A stretch of 64,000 nucleotides of DNA, from positions 1,188,001 through 1,252,000 of the forward strand of contig CP065003.1 in assembly GCA_016700175.1 (NCBI GenBank), given 5' to 3'. The translations under genes and the position numbers were made by a program. Under the pieces are notes generated by a model. That model ran no database searches. It saw nothing but the letters and a program-made list of their open reading frames with translations, and was not told the origin of the DNA. The stretch comes from Acidobacteriota bacterium (GTDB taxonomy: Bacteria; Acidobacteriota; Blastocatellia; Pyrinomonadales; Pyrinomonadaceae). Below are positions 6,706-15,899 of the stretch, piece after piece (the stretch's first letter is position 1; every line of letters begins with the position of its first letter).

Positions 6706-9516
6706 ATAATTCGTTTTTTCAAACTCTGTGCGCTGATTGCTCTTGCCGGGGCGATCGTGCCGATATCGGGACAAGTCGATTCGATCATCGGCCAGGTCTC
6801 GCAGTCGGTCGCGAATTCGTTCGCGGGCGGCATCAGCGGCAACGGCCGGCTTATCGTTTTTGAATCGAGCGGGAACATCGCAACGGAAAATCCGCGGAAT
6901 GCGGACCTCAACCGGGAGATCTTCCTTTTCGACTACGCACAAAGAAGGATCTTTCAGATCACCGACACAAAGCCGCTTCTGATCGAGCAAACGAGGGCGG
7001 CCACGGGTTCCGTGACGCTGGCGTCGGGAACTTCCGGATCGGTAAACGGGATCACCGTAAACGGCGTGCAGATAATGTCGGGCATGGTCAATTTTCAGAC
7101 CTCGCTCGCGCAGACTGCCACCAACGTTGCGGCAAACATCAATGCGCACACTTCTTCGCCCGATTACACGGCATCGGCGGAGAACAACGTGGTTACGATC
7201 ACGGCCGCGGTTATAGGCCCGGGACCGAACGGATTTGTGGTCGAGTCCACTTCCACCGGCATACAGACCACGAATGTAAATCTCTCTGGCGGGTATGACG
7301 GATCGGGTCCAGTTCTTACGAGCAACACGAAGGTCGAGATCAGCAATGTCCGCCCTGTAATGAGCAACGACGGGCGCTGGATCGCATTCAGCTCGAACGC
7401 CACGACCTCGGCTCCGGGCGGAGCCCCGGACGGGACGAACCCCGGGGATTTCGACGCGAACGACTTCAATGACGGCGAAGGCAACAATGTCCTTACTGAA
7501 GACGGAAACCTCGAAGTGTGGCTATACCAGGTTCCCGCCGTTGCGGATGTCGACCTGAGCCAGGGAGACGAGATCCCGGTCACGGACCTTTCTTCGGGTA
7601 CTTTCATCCAGGTCACCAACTCCGCGCCGAGCCGGCTTCCGGTATCCGGCGGCCCGACGCAATCGCCCCTTATAGCCGCGGACAACACCGACCCCAGCAT
7701 CAGCGACAACGGCAACGTGATCGCTTTCGTTTCGAACCGCGACCTTGTTCCGACCGGAAACGAGGCTCCGGAAGACAACCCGGAGATCTTTACCTTTGTC
7801 CGGGGCTCTTCGACCTTGTCGCAGGTCACGTTGACCCCTCGTGGCGGGATTGCGGAGCCGATCTACAACAACACGCCCACGATTTCCGGGAACGGAATGC
7901 GCGTGATGTTCGCGAGCAATGCCGACAATCCGATAGTTGGAATGAAGGGCGGCGACAACACGGACCTTAACGAGGAGGTCTTCTTCGCGGACCTGAATCC
8001 TTCGGGAGCACCGTCCGGGACCAACGTTCAGGTCACGACGACGTCCCCGGACGAGCCGGGACAGCTCGTGAATCTTGTCAATTTCGGGAGAAGGATGTCG
8101 CGCGACGGAAAATATCTCGCGTTCGACTCTTTCGCGGATCTCACGAACGAACACAACGGAGAGAACCAGACCGGATTCGCGACGTTCCTTTACGACGCGG
8201 ACACGGACACTTTCCAGAGGATCGCCGACAGAAGCGATGCCGACGACGCCGCGACGGGCGGCGATATTTCCCGCTACCCGGGTTTCACGGACTACGACGG
8301 TTCGGGCACTCCGCAGACGCTTGTGCTTGAAACGAGGCTTAACATCACGCCCGAAGGCGTCGTTCCGGAGGACGAAGACGACGGGTTGAACCCCGATCCG
8401 TTCAGGCCCGCGCAGATCTATTCGTATCCGATCGGGGCCTCAGCGCCGGTAACCGGAACGGGCCCGACATTCACGCGGCTTACGAAGCTTCCCGCGCCTG
8501 CATTTTTCCTGGGCTCTCTGCAGCCGATCCCGAGCAATTCGCTCGAGCGAATGACCTTCAGCGTGCCCCAGTCGGAGATCGGAACGGGAAATCCGGACCT
8601 CTCGACCGAGGTTTACTACATTCTTCTTCCGGAGGTCGCGGCGGAAGGCGTGAACCCGCAACTGAACTTCTTTACGGGCGCCACGCAGATCCCGGTATCG
8701 AACGATCCGGTCCCTGATCCTACTCCGACGCCCACGCCATCGCCGACACCTACGCCTTCGCCAACTCCTTCTCCGACGCCGACGCCGACACCTACGCCAT
8801 CGCCGACGCCTCAGACTCCGCCGGCAGTGCGAGGCATCTCAAGGGGAATGCTCGCCGAGGTGAATTACTCGATACGGGGCGGCGCGCCGATCGTCAACAA
8901 ATCGGGAGTCTCTAGCTTTGACAGGCGTTTTAACTCGCCGATGGAGCTCGGGGGTGTGACAATGGCCATCAACGGGGTTACCGTCGGCCTTAAACAGGTC
9001 ACGCAGAACAAGATAATCTTCATCGCCCCCCTCGGATTCGGACAGAACCTGGACAGTCCTCTTCCCGTTGTGATCAACAACAACGGGCTGGTAATACGGG
9101 GCGAGATCACGTTCGTCTCGTTCAGACCGGACATATTCAGGGCCGACAGCCAGCCGGAACTGAACCGCGCCAAGGTGTTCAACGTTACGAACAGGGTCCA
9201 CACGACGGAGCCGTTCACGGTCCGCACTCTCCAGTACAGGGGCGGCCGAAAGGTGAATACGAAGATAAGGATGTACCTGACCGGAGTCGAGGGCCTTGCC
9301 GGAACGCTTGTCGCAATTCAATTGGGGAATACGCCTGTTTCGGGCGAGATCGGGAATGCGATCCCCGTAGAACCGGGAGTTTACACGATCGACTTCAGCC
9401 TCAGTCCTTCTCAGGACATGCTGGGTGACGTGCCGGTGACGATCACAATCCTCACTGCGAACGGGGTCTTTCAGGGCCGCCGGCAAAACGACGCGCCCAG
9501 GGTGAAGATCCTCTGA
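6703..9516 (+). CDS. Secreted WD40-like (PD40/TolB) propeller protein with Thr-Pro linker and Soli_cterm-like domain
   Basis: About 937 residues from the GTG start. A signal peptide (IIRFFKLCALIALAGAIVPISGQ) is followed by repeated propeller blades of the type ISGNGRLIVFESSGN, MSNDGRWIAFSSNA, ISDNGNVIAFVSNR and MSRDGKYLAFDSFA, each paired with DxNxEIF-type loops, as in TolB/PD40 proteins. A non-blade insertion of flagellin-like character (about 7000-7310) interrupts the first blades. A Thr-Pro-Ser linker (about 8715-8820) joins a C-terminal domain with INGVTVGLKQVTQNKIIFIAPLG, resembling the acidobacterial Soli_cterm domain. Likely exported to the cell surface; ligand unknown. A hairpin terminator follows. 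Confidence 0.75.
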   Translation: MIIRFFKLCALIALAGAIVPISGQVDSIIGQVSQSVANSFAGGISGNGRLIVFESSGNIATENPRNADLNREIFLFDYAQRRIFQITDTKPLLIEQTRAATGSVTLASGTSGSVNGITVNGVQIMSGMVNFQTSLAQTATNVAANINAHTSSPDYTASAENNVVTITAAVIGPGPNGFVVESTSTGIQTTNVNLSGGYDGSGPVLTSNTKVEISNVRPVMSNDGRWIAFSSNATTSAPGGAPDGTNPGDFDANDFNDGEGNNVLTEDGNLEVWLYQVPAVADVDLSQGDEIPVTDLSSGTFIQVTNSAPSRLPVSGGPTQSPLIAADNTDPSISDNGNVIAFVSNRDLVPTGNEAPEDNPEIFTFVRGSSTLSQVTLTPRGGIAEPIYNNTPTISGNGMRVMFASNADNPIVGMKGGDNTDLNEEVFFADLNPSGAPSGTNVQVTTTSPDEPGQLVNLVNFGRRMSRDGKYLAFDSFADLTNEHNGENQTGFATFLYDADTDTFQRIADRSDADDAATGGDISRYPGFTDYDGSGTPQTLVLETRLNITPEGVVPEDEDDGLNPDPFRPAQIYSYPIGASAPVTGTGPTFTRLTKLPAPAFFLGSLQPIPSNSLERMTFSVPQSEIGTGNPDLSTEVYYILLPEVAAEGVNPQLNFFTGATQIPVSNDPVPDPTPTPTPSPTPTPSPTPSPTPTPTPTPSPTPQTPPAVRGISRGMLAEVNYSIRGGAPIVNKSGVSSFDRRFNSPMELGGVTMAINGVTVGLKQVTQNKIIFIAPLGFGQNLDSPLPVVINNNGLVIRGEITFVSFRPDIFRADSQPELNRAKVFNVTNRVHTTEPFTVRTLQYRGGRKVNTKIRMYLTGVEGLAGTLVAIQLGNTPVSGEIGNAIPVEPGVYTIDFSLSPSQDMLGDVPVTITILTANGVFQGRRQNDAPRVKIL

Positions 9517-9546
9517 CGAGGCCGGGCCTGACCTGGACCAATCCCG

Positions 9547-9577
9547 AAGGCCGTTCATCCACGATGCGCGGCCTTTT
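9547..9577 (+). terminator. Hairpin terminator after the propeller gene
   Basis: AAGGCCG (9547-9553) pairs with CGGCCTT (9569-9575), followed by TTCC. Modest stem, short T tract. Confidence 0.5.
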
Positions 9578-9767
9578 CCGTTGAAGCCGTGAGCCGGAGC
9601 CGCGGAAACCCGCATCTTGATTTGGAACGTGCCCTGTATTATCCTGTTAGGTCCTACGAAGTCCGCAAACCCCTGTAATAGCTGATTTTCACGCTATCGG
9701 ACGTTCGAAAAGATCGGAGCCCCGATTTCCTAAGTTTTTCATTGCAATAGGAGTATTATCTATAACT

Positions 9768-10751
9768 ATGACGGAGAAAGATGTGAGTACGACTACCATT
9801 GGCGCAAAGGTTTGGAAGGACGGCGAGTTGATCGACTGGAACGACGCCAGGGTGCACATTATGTCGCACGTGATCCATTATGGATCGAGCGTGTTCGAAG
9901 GCATCCGCTGCTACAAGAACCAGAGCGGTTCGGCAGTTTTCAGGCTCCGCGAACATATGCAGCGCCTTATCAATTCCGCGAAGATCTACCGGATGGATGT
10001 CGATTACTCACTGGACGAATTCTGCGACTCGGTCGTGAACCTGATCCGCGAGTGCGAACTGGACGAGTGCTACATCCGGCCGATCATCTTCCGGGGCCTT
10101 AACGAAGAAAAGCCCGCGTTCGGCGTAAATCCGTTCCCGAACCCCCTTTCGACCTATATCGCCGTCTGGAAGTGGGGTAAATACCTGGGTGAGGAAGCGC
10201 TCGAGAACGGCATCGATGTGTGCGTTTCGAGCTGGGAGCGGTTCAATTCGAACGCCCTTCCAGCGATGGCGAAGGCCGGGGCGAATTACATGAATTCGCA
10301 GCTCATCAAGATGGAAGCCATCTTGGGCGGCTACACAGAAGGCATCGCTCTTGATGACAGAGGCTACGTGTCCGAAGGCTCGGGCGAGAACCTCTTCCTG
10401 GTCAACAACGGCAAACTGATCACGCCTCCCCTCGGAGCATCGATACTTCCCGGGATCACCCGCGACTCGGTGATCCAGATCGCCAAGGAACTGGAGATCG
10501 AGGTCGTGGAGACCGTCGTCCAGCGCTCGGCACTTTACCTCGCCGACGAGCTGTTCTTCACGGGAACCGCGGCGGAGATCACGCCGATTCGTTCCGTCGA
10601 CAAGATTACGGTCGGTTCCGGCAAGCGCGGCCCGATCACGGAGCGCCTGCAGCAAGAGTTCTTTAAGATCATTAACGCCGAACGGCCGGCGCCGTTCAAC
10701 GCGCCGTGGCTGACCTATGTCAGCGAGGTGGCCGAAAAAAAGTCGGCGTAG
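9768..10751 (+). CDS. ilvE: Branched-chain amino acid aminotransferase
   Basis: A 327-residue class IV PLP aminotransferase that interconverts Leu/Ile/Val and their 2-oxo acids with glutamate/2-oxoglutarate. Visible signatures: HVIHYGSSVFEGIRCY near residues 44-59, the PLP lysine in AMAKAGANYMNSQL, and the class IV signature SEGSGENLFLVNNGKLITPP with GASILPGITRDSV. AGGAG lies 12-16 bases before the ATG. Flanked by its own terminator, so monocistronic. It could supply the first step of the branched-chain catabolism served by the acyl-CoA genes at 17.9-27.5 and 36-38.6 kb, or biosynthesis. Confidence 0.93.
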   Translation: MTEKDVSTTTIGAKVWKDGELIDWNDARVHIMSHVIHYGSSVFEGIRCYKNQSGSAVFRLREHMQRLINSAKIYRMDVDYSLDEFCDSVVNLIRECELDECYIRPIIFRGLNEEKPAFGVNPFPNPLSTYIAVWKWGKYLGEEALENGIDVCVSSWERFNSNALPAMAKAGANYMNSQLIKMEAILGGYTEGIALDDRGYVSEGSGENLFLVNNGKLITPPLGASILPGITRDSVIQIAKELEIEVVETVVQRSALYLADELFFTGTAAEITPIRSVDKITVGSGKRGPITERLQQEFFKIINAERPAPFNAPWLTYVSEVAEKKSA

Positions 10752-10810
10752 GGGACGAAGGCTCTGAGATCTGATTCGGTCCCCTTGGAAAACGGAAGAT
10801 CTGAAAAAAC

Positions 10811-10848
10811 GGACCCGCGCGATGCTGATCGGCGGGTCCCTTTGATTT
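10811..10848 (+). terminator. Rho-independent terminator after ilvE
   Basis: Perfect 8-bp stem GGACCCGC (10811-10818) / GCGGGTCC (10832-10839) followed by CTTTGATTT. The same CCCTTTGATTT tail follows the terminator at 23546. Confidence 0.8.
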
Positions 10849-10856
10849 AACCTGGA

Positions 10857-12383
10857 ATGGAGATCCGTTCGGCTATCGAGTCGCAGGCGCTTAACCTGAC
10901 CGTCTTCTCCGGCGGCGGGCTTGTGATGGTCTACGAGATCGTCGGGTCCCGCATCCTCTCGCCGTATGTCGGCACCTCCACCTACACCTGGACAAGCCTG
11001 ATCGGAGTGATCCTCGGCGCGTTGAGCCTTGGATACTGGCTCGCGGGCAGGCTCGCCGACCGAAACCCTTCCGCCCGGATACTGGCCGCTGCGCTGTTCG
11101 GAGCCGGGACGCTGGTCTGCATCACGGTTATTGGCGAAGACGTTGTCTTGCCCGCGATCGCTTCCGCAGCGCTTCCGCTCGAGATAAAGACCGTAATCGC
11201 GGCCCTGCTTCTATTCGCGCCCGCGGCGGCGCTGATGGGCTTCATCGTGCCGTACGCGGTCAAGCTGAAGACGCACTCGCTCGATGAAACGGGATCGACC
11301 GTCGGAAGGCTCTACGCGATCTCGACGGTCGGAAGCATCATAGGGACCTTCGCCGCCGGTTTCGTTCTTATCCCGTTCGTAGGCAGTACGCGGACGCTTT
11401 ACGGTGTCGCCGCGGCTTTGTTCATCCTTTCGGGTCTCCTTGCATCTTTCGCGACCCCCAGGCAGAAAGCGATGGCGATAACCCTGTTCGTCGCGGCGAT
11501 CGGTGTTAACGAGGCCGGCTTGCTGGTCATGAGCCGGGCGTTCAATCTCCACGAGACCGACACTCGCTACTCGCGTGTAAGGATCTTCGATACGACACAG
11601 GCGAGATCAGGGCGCGAGATCCGCGCGATGGCGATCGATCCGTTCATCTACCAGTCGTCGATGTATCTCGACACGGGCGAGCCGGCTTCAAAGTATCATC
11701 GGTATTACCATCTCGTACGGGCGTTTAGACCCGGTTTCGAAAAGGTGCTTATGATCGGCGGCGCGGGATATTCGTTTCCGAAGCAGTTCCTTGAGCGGTA
11801 TCCGGAAAAGCCAATCGATGTAGTCGAGATCGATCCGGGAATGACCGCGCTTGCGAAAGAGCATTTCAGGCTCAAAGAAGACCCGCGGATGCGAATAATC
11901 CATCAGGACGGGCGGGTTTTCCTGAACGAAGCGCCATCAGGAACCTACGACGCGGTGATGATCGACGCGTTCAGCACATTGTTCAGCGTCCCGCATCAGC
12001 TCACAACTCTCGAGGCGGTCCGGGAGATCAGAAGGGTTCTAAAAGACGAAGGCGTGGTGATATTCAACATCGGGACCGCGGTCACGGGCGACGCGGCTAT
12101 GTTCCTCGGGGCTGAAATATCAACCTACCAAAGGGTCTTTCCCGAAGTGGCGATCTTTAAGGTCGACGGGTCGAAGAGAGACGAAGAGGTCCAGAACGTG
12201 ATCCTTGCGGCCTTCGCTTCGAAAACTTCGATCGCGCCGACGGACGCGGAAACGCGCGAGATGCTCGAACACAGGATCCCGCTTGATTCGGTGGCGTCGC
12301 AACCCGTCCTGACGGACGACCTCGCGCCTGTCGAGTATTACGCTTCGTTCGCGCAAAGGCGGTTCGTGACTGATCTTAGGTGA
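10857..12383 (+). CDS. Fused membrane / spermidine synthase-like protein
   Basis: A 508-residue protein. Residues about 10-235 hold some seven transmembrane segments, including the glycine-rich first part GGLVMVYEIVGSRILSPYVGTS typical of fused MFS/spermidine-synthase proteins. The cytoplasmic C-terminal half is a Rossmann methyltransferase/spermidine synthase fold: MIGGAGYSFPKQFLERYP (nucleotide loop), DVVEIDPGMTALAKEHF and YDAVMIDAFS. The aspartate-rich aminopropyl acceptor signature of true SpeE is not evident, so polyamine synthesis is unproven. The TGA stop lies at the first unit of a 9-bp repeat array. Confidence 0.75.
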   Translation: MEIRSAIESQALNLTVFSGGGLVMVYEIVGSRILSPYVGTSTYTWTSLIGVILGALSLGYWLAGRLADRNPSARILAAALFGAGTLVCITVIGEDVVLPAIASAALPLEIKTVIAALLLFAPAAALMGFIVPYAVKLKTHSLDETGSTVGRLYAISTVGSIIGTFAAGFVLIPFVGSTRTLYGVAAALFILSGLLASFATPRQKAMAITLFVAAIGVNEAGLLVMSRAFNLHETDTRYSRVRIFDTTQARSGREIRAMAIDPFIYQSSMYLDTGEPASKYHRYYHLVRAFRPGFEKVLMIGGAGYSFPKQFLERYPEKPIDVVEIDPGMTALAKEHFRLKEDPRMRIIHQDGRVFLNEAPSGTYDAVMIDAFSTLFSVPHQLTTLEAVREIRRVLKDEGVVIFNIGTAVTGDAAMFLGAEISTYQRVFPEVAIFKVDGSKRDEEVQNVILAAFASKTSIAPTDAETREMLEHRIPLDSVASQPVLTDDLAPVEYYASFAQRRFVTDLR

Positions 12384-12707
12384 GTTTTGCGAGTCGACTG
12401 AGTTGGCTGAGTTGACCGAGTTTTCCGAGTCGGCTTCGCCCTGAAAGGGCGACGGAACGTAGCCCCGGGGTAAGCCGAAGGCGCAACCCGGGGTAGGAAG
12501 TGTCCCCCAATTCTTCAGCCGCAAAGTGGCGAGAACAAGTGTTCAGAGTTCGCTGAGTTTTCCGAGTCGGCTTCGCCCTGAAAGGGCGACGGAAGGTAGC
12601 CCCGGGTAAGCCGAAGGCGAAACCCGGGGTACGAAATGCCCCCATTGCCCGCAGCCGCGTAGCGGCGACAGTTTGCCCGCATTGGGAAGCAACGAGAGGC
12701 AAAAACT
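12382..12707. repeat. Intergenic repeat block R1: 9-bp array plus duplicated ~115-bp unit
   Basis: A GAG-based array with 9-bp period runs from the stop codon of the preceding gene to about 12431. A ~115-bp unit is present twice, at 12418-12533 and 12555-12668; each contains a GCCCTGAAAGGGC hairpin and a TAGCCCCGG...CCGGGGTA palindrome (12460-12495 and 12597-12631). No gene in the block. Confidence 0.75.
12460..12495. repeat. Family A palindrome, copy 1
   Basis: TAGCCCCGG...CCGGGGTA with a GCCGAAGGC core, about 36 bp. Further copies: 12597-12631, 21469-21503 and, inverted, 22303-22339, 33172-33206 and 50010-50042. Confidence 0.75.
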
Positions 12708-12971
12708 ATGAAGACGAATGTGCCGATCGGCAGATGGCTTGGTCTCCTTTCCGCCGCAGTCGCCGTTTTGGCACAGATTTACCTGTATTTCAATCCTGTA
12801 TTCGTCAACGATTTCCTTCTCGACCTGCTAACCTCAACAGTCGCTATCGGAAGTCTGATCGCGCTTGTTCTTAGTTTATTAACGATCCCATCGTGGCAAA
12901 GCAAAGTTACTATTGTTTTGCTTGTTCTCATGCTATTGATAGCTCTGAATACTTCTCTGGGAATTCACTAG
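12708..12971 (+). CDS. Small three-helix membrane protein
   Basis: An 87-residue protein not recognised as any named family. Three hydrophobic segments are visible: about 10-28 (LGLLSAAVAVLAQIYLYF), 41-60 (LTSTVAIGSLIALVLSLL) and 66-82 (VTIVLLVLMLLIALN), with short polar connections. GAGAGG lies about 8 bases before the ATG. The base composition is less G+C-rich than the neighbours, and the gene sits alone between two 9-bp repeat arrays of opposite orientation. Because both flanks are repeats, it may be a mobile or recently inserted small gene; that is inference. Confidence 0.55.
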   Translation: MKTNVPIGRWLGLLSAAVAVLAQIYLYFNPVFVNDFLLDLLTSTVAIGSLIALVLSLLTIPSWQSKVTIVLLVLMLLIALNTSLGIH

Positions 12972-13232
12972 ACTCTAACCAATGCGTCATAAGGCAGCTA
13001 CCGGACTCGGCGAATCCGGGCTATCATCCATCGCCCCATCGGGGCGAAAGCGAACTCGGAAGACTCGGAGAACTCGGCAAACTCGGCGAACTCGGCGAAC
13101 TCGGCGAACTCTCCCGCGCCTTACGGCGCATCGCAGGCGGGCCGCCTGCGCTCCAGGCGGCCAACTCACCGAACTCAGACAACTCACAAAACTCAGACAA
13201 CTCCGGGCAGGGACGAGCCTTGCCCCTACCGA
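12972..13232. repeat. Intergenic repeat block R2: 9-bp AACTC arrays
   Basis: AACTCGGCG-type units repeat with a 9-bp period at 13052-13112, and degenerate AACTCANNN units at about 13162-13203. Between them are hairpins such as GCGCCTTACGGCGC and GGCGGGCCGCCTGC-type palindromes. The array is the reverse complement of the GAG array in R1. No gene seen. Confidence 0.75.
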
Positions 13233-15743
13233 TCACCGATCCCCTTGGGCGTAGACTTCCGTCCCGAAAGCTCCTATCCCGTTCAGCCGGAAACTGAACA
13301 CGAGCCGGTTCTCGGACCTTACACCGACGTTATATGTGTAGAACTGTGTCGCGACCGCGCAGCAATCGAACGCGTATCCGAGCGTGTAGAGCGAACTGAC
13401 AAGCGGCGAACCTCCCGTCGACCTTCGGTTCTGGAAGTCAAGGAAAAGCGAGGTTCCGCCGTAGAGCCCCCGGTTCTTGTCGCCGATAAAGACTGCTGGA
13501 CTCCATTGCGAGCCACGGAGCGTCCCCGCCTCCTTGCCGCTGGCGTCGGAGAACTGCCTGAGCGAAGGGATCAGCGTTACCGCGCGTGTGTAATAGAAGG
13601 TCTGGAAGATCTTCAGGAGCTTCGTGTCGTAGCCGATCGTCGCCGAGATGTTCCTCAGCCCGCCGCCCTGGACCCCTATGTCCATCCGGGAATTGAATAG
13701 CATCGTCTTTAACGGCCTGTAGGTCGCGTCGATGTTGATCGGCGAGAACCTGCGGGGCACGCCTCCGAACGTGTAGAAGGTAAGGTCGGTGATCGACTTG
13801 ATCTGATTGCGCTGGCCCGGTTTCAGCGCTCCTCCGAAGTACGGATCGAAGAAGTACTTTCCTCGAATCGTCAGAGTGAAGATCTCGTAGGGCTGGATCG
13901 AAAGCGGGTCCTTCTCTTCCGCGGGCGCGTCCCGAAGGAGTTCACGCGCCTCGTCGGTGACGGCCTCCGAATAGCGCCGTACGAAGAAACGGTTTGTGAT
14001 GCCGTACTCGACCTCGTTTGTGTCGGTCTCCGTATCTTCGTAGTCGTAGCGGATGATCCTCTCGAACTCGTTGATCCCTTTTCGAAAACGATACGTTAGA
14101 TACGGCTCGATCACGTGGCGGAATCTAAACGTATCGTTCTTGCCGTAAAAGTTCCTGGCCAGCGCCACGGGCCTTGCGTCGAGTTCGAACTCGCCGTACC
14201 TGCGGGTAATGTCGTTTCCGACCACCCTGCGCATGTCATCGATCGAGCTCGAATAGTGCGTTATTCGGCCGCCTGCTTTGGCCGTCAGCGAAAGATACTT
14301 GAAGTTGATCGGGACCGTGATCTCCGGATGAACGTCGAACCGCTGGCCTATGAACGGGGTCACGATCGGATCACCGCCGGTCGCCTGCCTGTAAAGCGAG
14401 AGGCTGTCCACATCCTCGCGCCTCGATATCCCCTCGGCACTAGTGCGGAACGAGAAGTAGACATTCTTCAGGAATGAAAGCTCCGAGGGCCTCTTTTCGA
14501 AATCCACGCTTGGGAGGTATCGGGTCTTTACCCGGACATTCGGGATCGAGGTGACGTTCGAGCGTGTAAGGATATTTAGCGTGTAATTGTTCCAGCTCTT
14601 GTTGACGAACGCTTCCGAATTCTCGATCGGCGAAACGATCTGCTGGATCCCGTCAAAAAAGACCTGCCTGAAAGCAAGGCTCGATGTGATCCGCACGTCC
14701 GCGACACCCACAAACCCGTTGGCGAAATAGTGGATGCCTTCTGCGTAAATGCTTGTGCCGCCCTGGTCGGGCCTGTCAGGGCTCTCGGAAGGGCCGAGGA
14801 TCCTGTCGAAGACGCCGTAAAGCCCGAAATTGAAGTACGATCGCGAATTGGCCCGGGTCCTTACGTCGATGCCGTACCCGATGCCGCGGCCGGTGAAAAG
14901 ATCCCCGCGGAACGTCACGTCCGCGGACCGGCCGAGCGTCTGGTACCAGGCGCCGGAGAATCTGAAACCCTTGTTCGCCGAAAACCCGAATGTCGGAGTA
15001 AGGAACCCGGAACTCCTTGCTCGCTGTTTGATCGGGATCGAGACGTACGGCAGAGCGAGTACCGGAACATCCTTGATCTTAAAACGCGGCCTGCTCAGCT
15101 TGACCTTGTCGTTCGCTATGACCGTCGCTCTCTCCGCCGCGAAACTCCATTTCGGAACCGCATCCTCACAAGCGGTAAACTCGCCGTTCTCGATCACGAC
15201 CTCGTTCAGACCGGTGCGCTCGACCTTGTCGGCCGTGAAGTAGATCACTGTGCCGTCGTCGGTCTGGTTCGTATATCCTGTTGAATTCTCGAAGGTTCCG
15301 AGCTTCGTGCGATAGTTCCAGATACCGCTTGTGCCCGTTATCCTTTGATCCTCCCCCTGGTCAAAAACGACACTTCCTTCGGCGGTTATGGTGTTGGTTT
15401 CCTCATAGATCGTGATCTTGTCCGCCTGAAGCCGGTAAACGCCGTACCGGACATCGACATTGCCCTCATGGACAACGACCCGCTTGCCGTCTTCGCCGCT
15501 CACCTCCTGCCGGTTCGAGTAGACCACCAGCTCGTCGCCGCCGCCTTCGGGAGTATATCCCGAATCCTGCCGGGCGTTCGCAGGCTTCATCGGGCGGTCG
15601 GGCGACACCGGATTAATGTCGGGCGTGTCCGTTACCGGATTTGCGACTTCGCGTTCGACGGGGTTTGTTTGCTGCGCCTCACAGGGGAAGGGGAAGAAGA
15701 GGAACGCAAACCAGAGTAATACTAGACCTTTTCGGCACTGCAT
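13233..15743 (-). CDS. lptD: LPS-assembly outer-membrane protein LptD
   Basis: An 836-residue outer-membrane protein that inserts LPS into the outer leaflet with LptE. A signal peptide (residues 1-23, ending CEA) is followed by an OstA/LptA-like beta-jellyroll (about 70-220: VVVHEGNVDVRYGVYRLQADKITIYEETNTITAEGSVVF split across blades) and then the conserved entry to the beta-barrel (VPVLALPYVSIPI, SGFLTPTFGFSANKGFRFSGAWYQ). The rest is alternating strands of the barrel ending in a short C-terminal strand. Two conserved cysteines of enterobacterial LptD are not obvious as pairs. lptE is not in the window. Confidence 0.88.
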   Translation of the reverse strand: MQCRKGLVLLWFAFLFFPFPCEAQQTNPVEREVANPVTDTPDINPVSPDRPMKPANARQDSGYTPEGGGDELVVYSNRQEVSGEDGKRVVVHEGNVDVRYGVYRLQADKITIYEETNTITAEGSVVFDQGEDQRITGTSGIWNYRTKLGTFENSTGYTNQTDDGTVIYFTADKVERTGLNEVVIENGEFTACEDAVPKWSFAAERATVIANDKVKLSRPRFKIKDVPVLALPYVSIPIKQRARSSGFLTPTFGFSANKGFRFSGAWYQTLGRSADVTFRGDLFTGRGIGYGIDVRTRANSRSYFNFGLYGVFDRILGPSESPDRPDQGGTSIYAEGIHYFANGFVGVADVRITSSLAFRQVFFDGIQQIVSPIENSEAFVNKSWNNYTLNILTRSNVTSIPNVRVKTRYLPSVDFEKRPSELSFLKNVYFSFRTSAEGISRREDVDSLSLYRQATGGDPIVTPFIGQRFDVHPEITVPINFKYLSLTAKAGGRITHYSSSIDDMRRVVGNDITRRYGEFELDARPVALARNFYGKNDTFRFRHVIEPYLTYRFRKGINEFERIIRYDYEDTETDTNEVEYGITNRFFVRRYSEAVTDEARELLRDAPAEEKDPLSIQPYEIFTLTIRGKYFFDPYFGGALKPGQRNQIKSITDLTFYTFGGVPRRFSPINIDATYRPLKTMLFNSRMDIGVQGGGLRNISATIGYDTKLLKIFQTFYYTRAVTLIPSLRQFSDASGKEAGTLRGSQWSPAVFIGDKNRGLYGGTSLFLDFQNRRSTGGSPLVSSLYTLGYAFDCCAVATQFYTYNVGVRSENRLVFSFRLNGIGAFGTEVYAQGDR

Positions 15744-15899
15744 AACCGGCTCAAGCGTGAACCCTCCGATGCTAACACGAAACTCAGGAATTGATAAACG
15801 GCTGTGTTAGACTCCATTTAGCAACGACTTAGGGGACACGGACAGAACTCGCGGGGGAGCCGATCCCGGTCTGCGATCTACCGCTGTTGCTTCTATCAA

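Noticed and set aside
9601..9767. T-box or attenuator upstream of ilvE
   Set aside because: No specifier stem, T-box core or leader peptide rich in branched-chain codons was found.
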